From: Actomonas aquatica
Lineage (GTDB): Bacteria; Verrucomicrobiota; Verrucomicrobiia; Opitutales; Opitutaceae
Assembly: GCF_019679435.2 (NCBI RefSeq)
Contig: NZ_CP139781.1
Coordinates: 6,010,001-6,074,000, forward strand
Length of the DNA stretch: 64,000 nucleotides
Direction of reading: 5' to 3'
The notes below the pieces were generated by a model. The model worked only from the letters and a program-made list of their open reading frames with translations, was not told the origin of the DNA and made no database searches. The position numbers were made by a program, and so were the translations under genes. Positions 63,620 through 64,000 of this stretch are shown piece after piece (the stretch's first letter is position 1; each line of letters starts with the position of its first letter).

Positions 63620-64000
63620 GAGTCGCTTCCCGCCACGACGTGGGCAGCCCGATAAGCCGGACTGAGGCGTGACGCGCCGCCTTCATCAAAGTAGAAGTGA
63701 TTGCCCGGGTGGCGGCGCAGGATCGAGGCCGGGGCGTCCGGAGAAATCGGGCCTTCGAGACAGCGTTGAGCGGCGGCGGCTTTGCGTTCGTCAGGGACCA
63801 GTGTAATGACTTGGTTGATACGCAGAAGCTGTTGTGGCGACATCGTGATGGCACGCTGCGGCACCGCTTCGAGGGTGGGGAACCAGCCCTCGCCGAGTTG
63901 TTGGCGACGGCAACCTTCGTCGAGGTCGACCACGAGATACGGTTCCTCGGCGTCAAAATTGGCGGGCGGGTCGTTGAAGGCCACGTGGCCGTTCTCACCA
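63616..64000 (-). CDS. nagB: Glucosamine-6-phosphate deaminase family protein, truncated by the window edge
   Basis: The C-terminal ~128 residues are visible; the frame continues past the right edge. The first visible residues [12 protein letters not shown] are the NagB active-site segment (family motif GxxGHIAFNEP), followed by QQLGEGWFP and the later stretch [10 protein letters not shown]. It converts glucosamine-6-phosphate to fructose-6-phosphate and ammonia. Some relatives are NagB-like proteins of altered specificity, and the missing N-terminus prevents a check. It overlaps nagA by 4 bp. Confidence 0.85.
   Translation of the reverse strand, partial: GENGHVAFNDPPANFDAEEPYLVVDLDEGCRRQQLGEGWFPTLEAVPQRAITMSPQQLLRINQVITLVPDERKAAAAQRCLEGPISPDAPASILRRHPGNHFYFDEGGASRLSPAYRAAHVVAGSDS

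Overview
The window looks like a chromosomal segment of a high-GC, Gram-negative member of the Verrucomicrobiota, most likely family Opitutaceae. This is inferred from gene content: an Amuc_1098-1102-like pilus operon known from Akkermansia and relatives, PEP-CTERM surface proteins, TamA/TamB outer-membrane assembly proteins, an E1alpha/E1beta/E2 pyruvate dehydrogenase operon, and many REP-type repeats. No tRNA, rRNA, prophage or CRISPR array is visible. Gene density is high, and the GC bias creates long antisense shadow frames that were left out.

Layout. 1-4.3 kb: the end of a TamB-like protein overlapping a TamA/BamA-like Omp85 barrel. 4.5-5.7 kb: a membrane zinc peptidase and a VOC-fold protein. 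5.8-8.6 kb: a compact accessory-looking operon (SPFH/band 7 protein, DUF1737 protein, a possible tiny membrane protein, an Arc-type ribbon-helix-helix regulator, and a membrane-anchored double jelly-roll protein) preceded by a perfect 28-bp palindrome. 8.7-14 kb, minus strand: a di-haem cytochrome c peroxidase with an unusual C-terminal extension, a PepF-like M3 peptidase and TyrS. 14.3-20 kb: peroxiredoxin, aconitase, a STAS protein, a lipoprotein and a GH5 glycosidase. 20.1-20.5 kb: a tandem 105-bp array of REP hairpins. 20.5-24 kb: the pyruvate dehydrogenase operon. 24-27.3 kb: a MASE1 hybrid histidine kinase and a NUDIX hydrolase. 27.4-34.2 kb: the five-gene pilus-like operon ending in a secretin. 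34.2-36 kb: a YdcF-like protein and a 5'-3' exonuclease. 36-40.9 kb: a giant periplasmic-propeller hybrid kinase and an OmpR-type regulator. 41-45.9 kb: HisG, then the agmatine-to-putrescine genes aguB and aguA separated by a REP-associated transposase (RAYT) with inverted triple-hairpin flanks, then a lipoprotein and a PEP-CTERM protein. 46-48.8 kb: ribosomal protein S1 and a diacylglycerol kinase. 48.9-54 kb: a polytopic membrane protein, a sigma-70 factor and TrpE. 54-58 kb: a TPR histidine kinase, a LuxR-type regulator and a second PEP-CTERM protein. 58-64 kb: GlmS, GlgC and an amino-sugar operon (nagB fragment, nagA, MFS transporter).

How the parts fit. Amino-sugar metabolism is concentrated at the right end: GlmS makes glucosamine-6-P, while NagA/NagB return it to fructose-6-P and an MFS carrier may import the substrate. 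GlgC draws on hexose phosphate for glycogen. Polyamine synthesis (AguA, AguB) is split by a mobile-element relative. The most distinctive findings are the SPFH/DUF1737/RHH/jelly-roll operon with its palindromic operator candidate; the RAYT with mirrored REP flanks plus several GTAG-headed REP hairpins elsewhere in the window; a shared TCACCCGnnCGGGTGA dyad in front of both PEP-CTERM genes; and a PilM-PilN fusion in the pilus-like operon.
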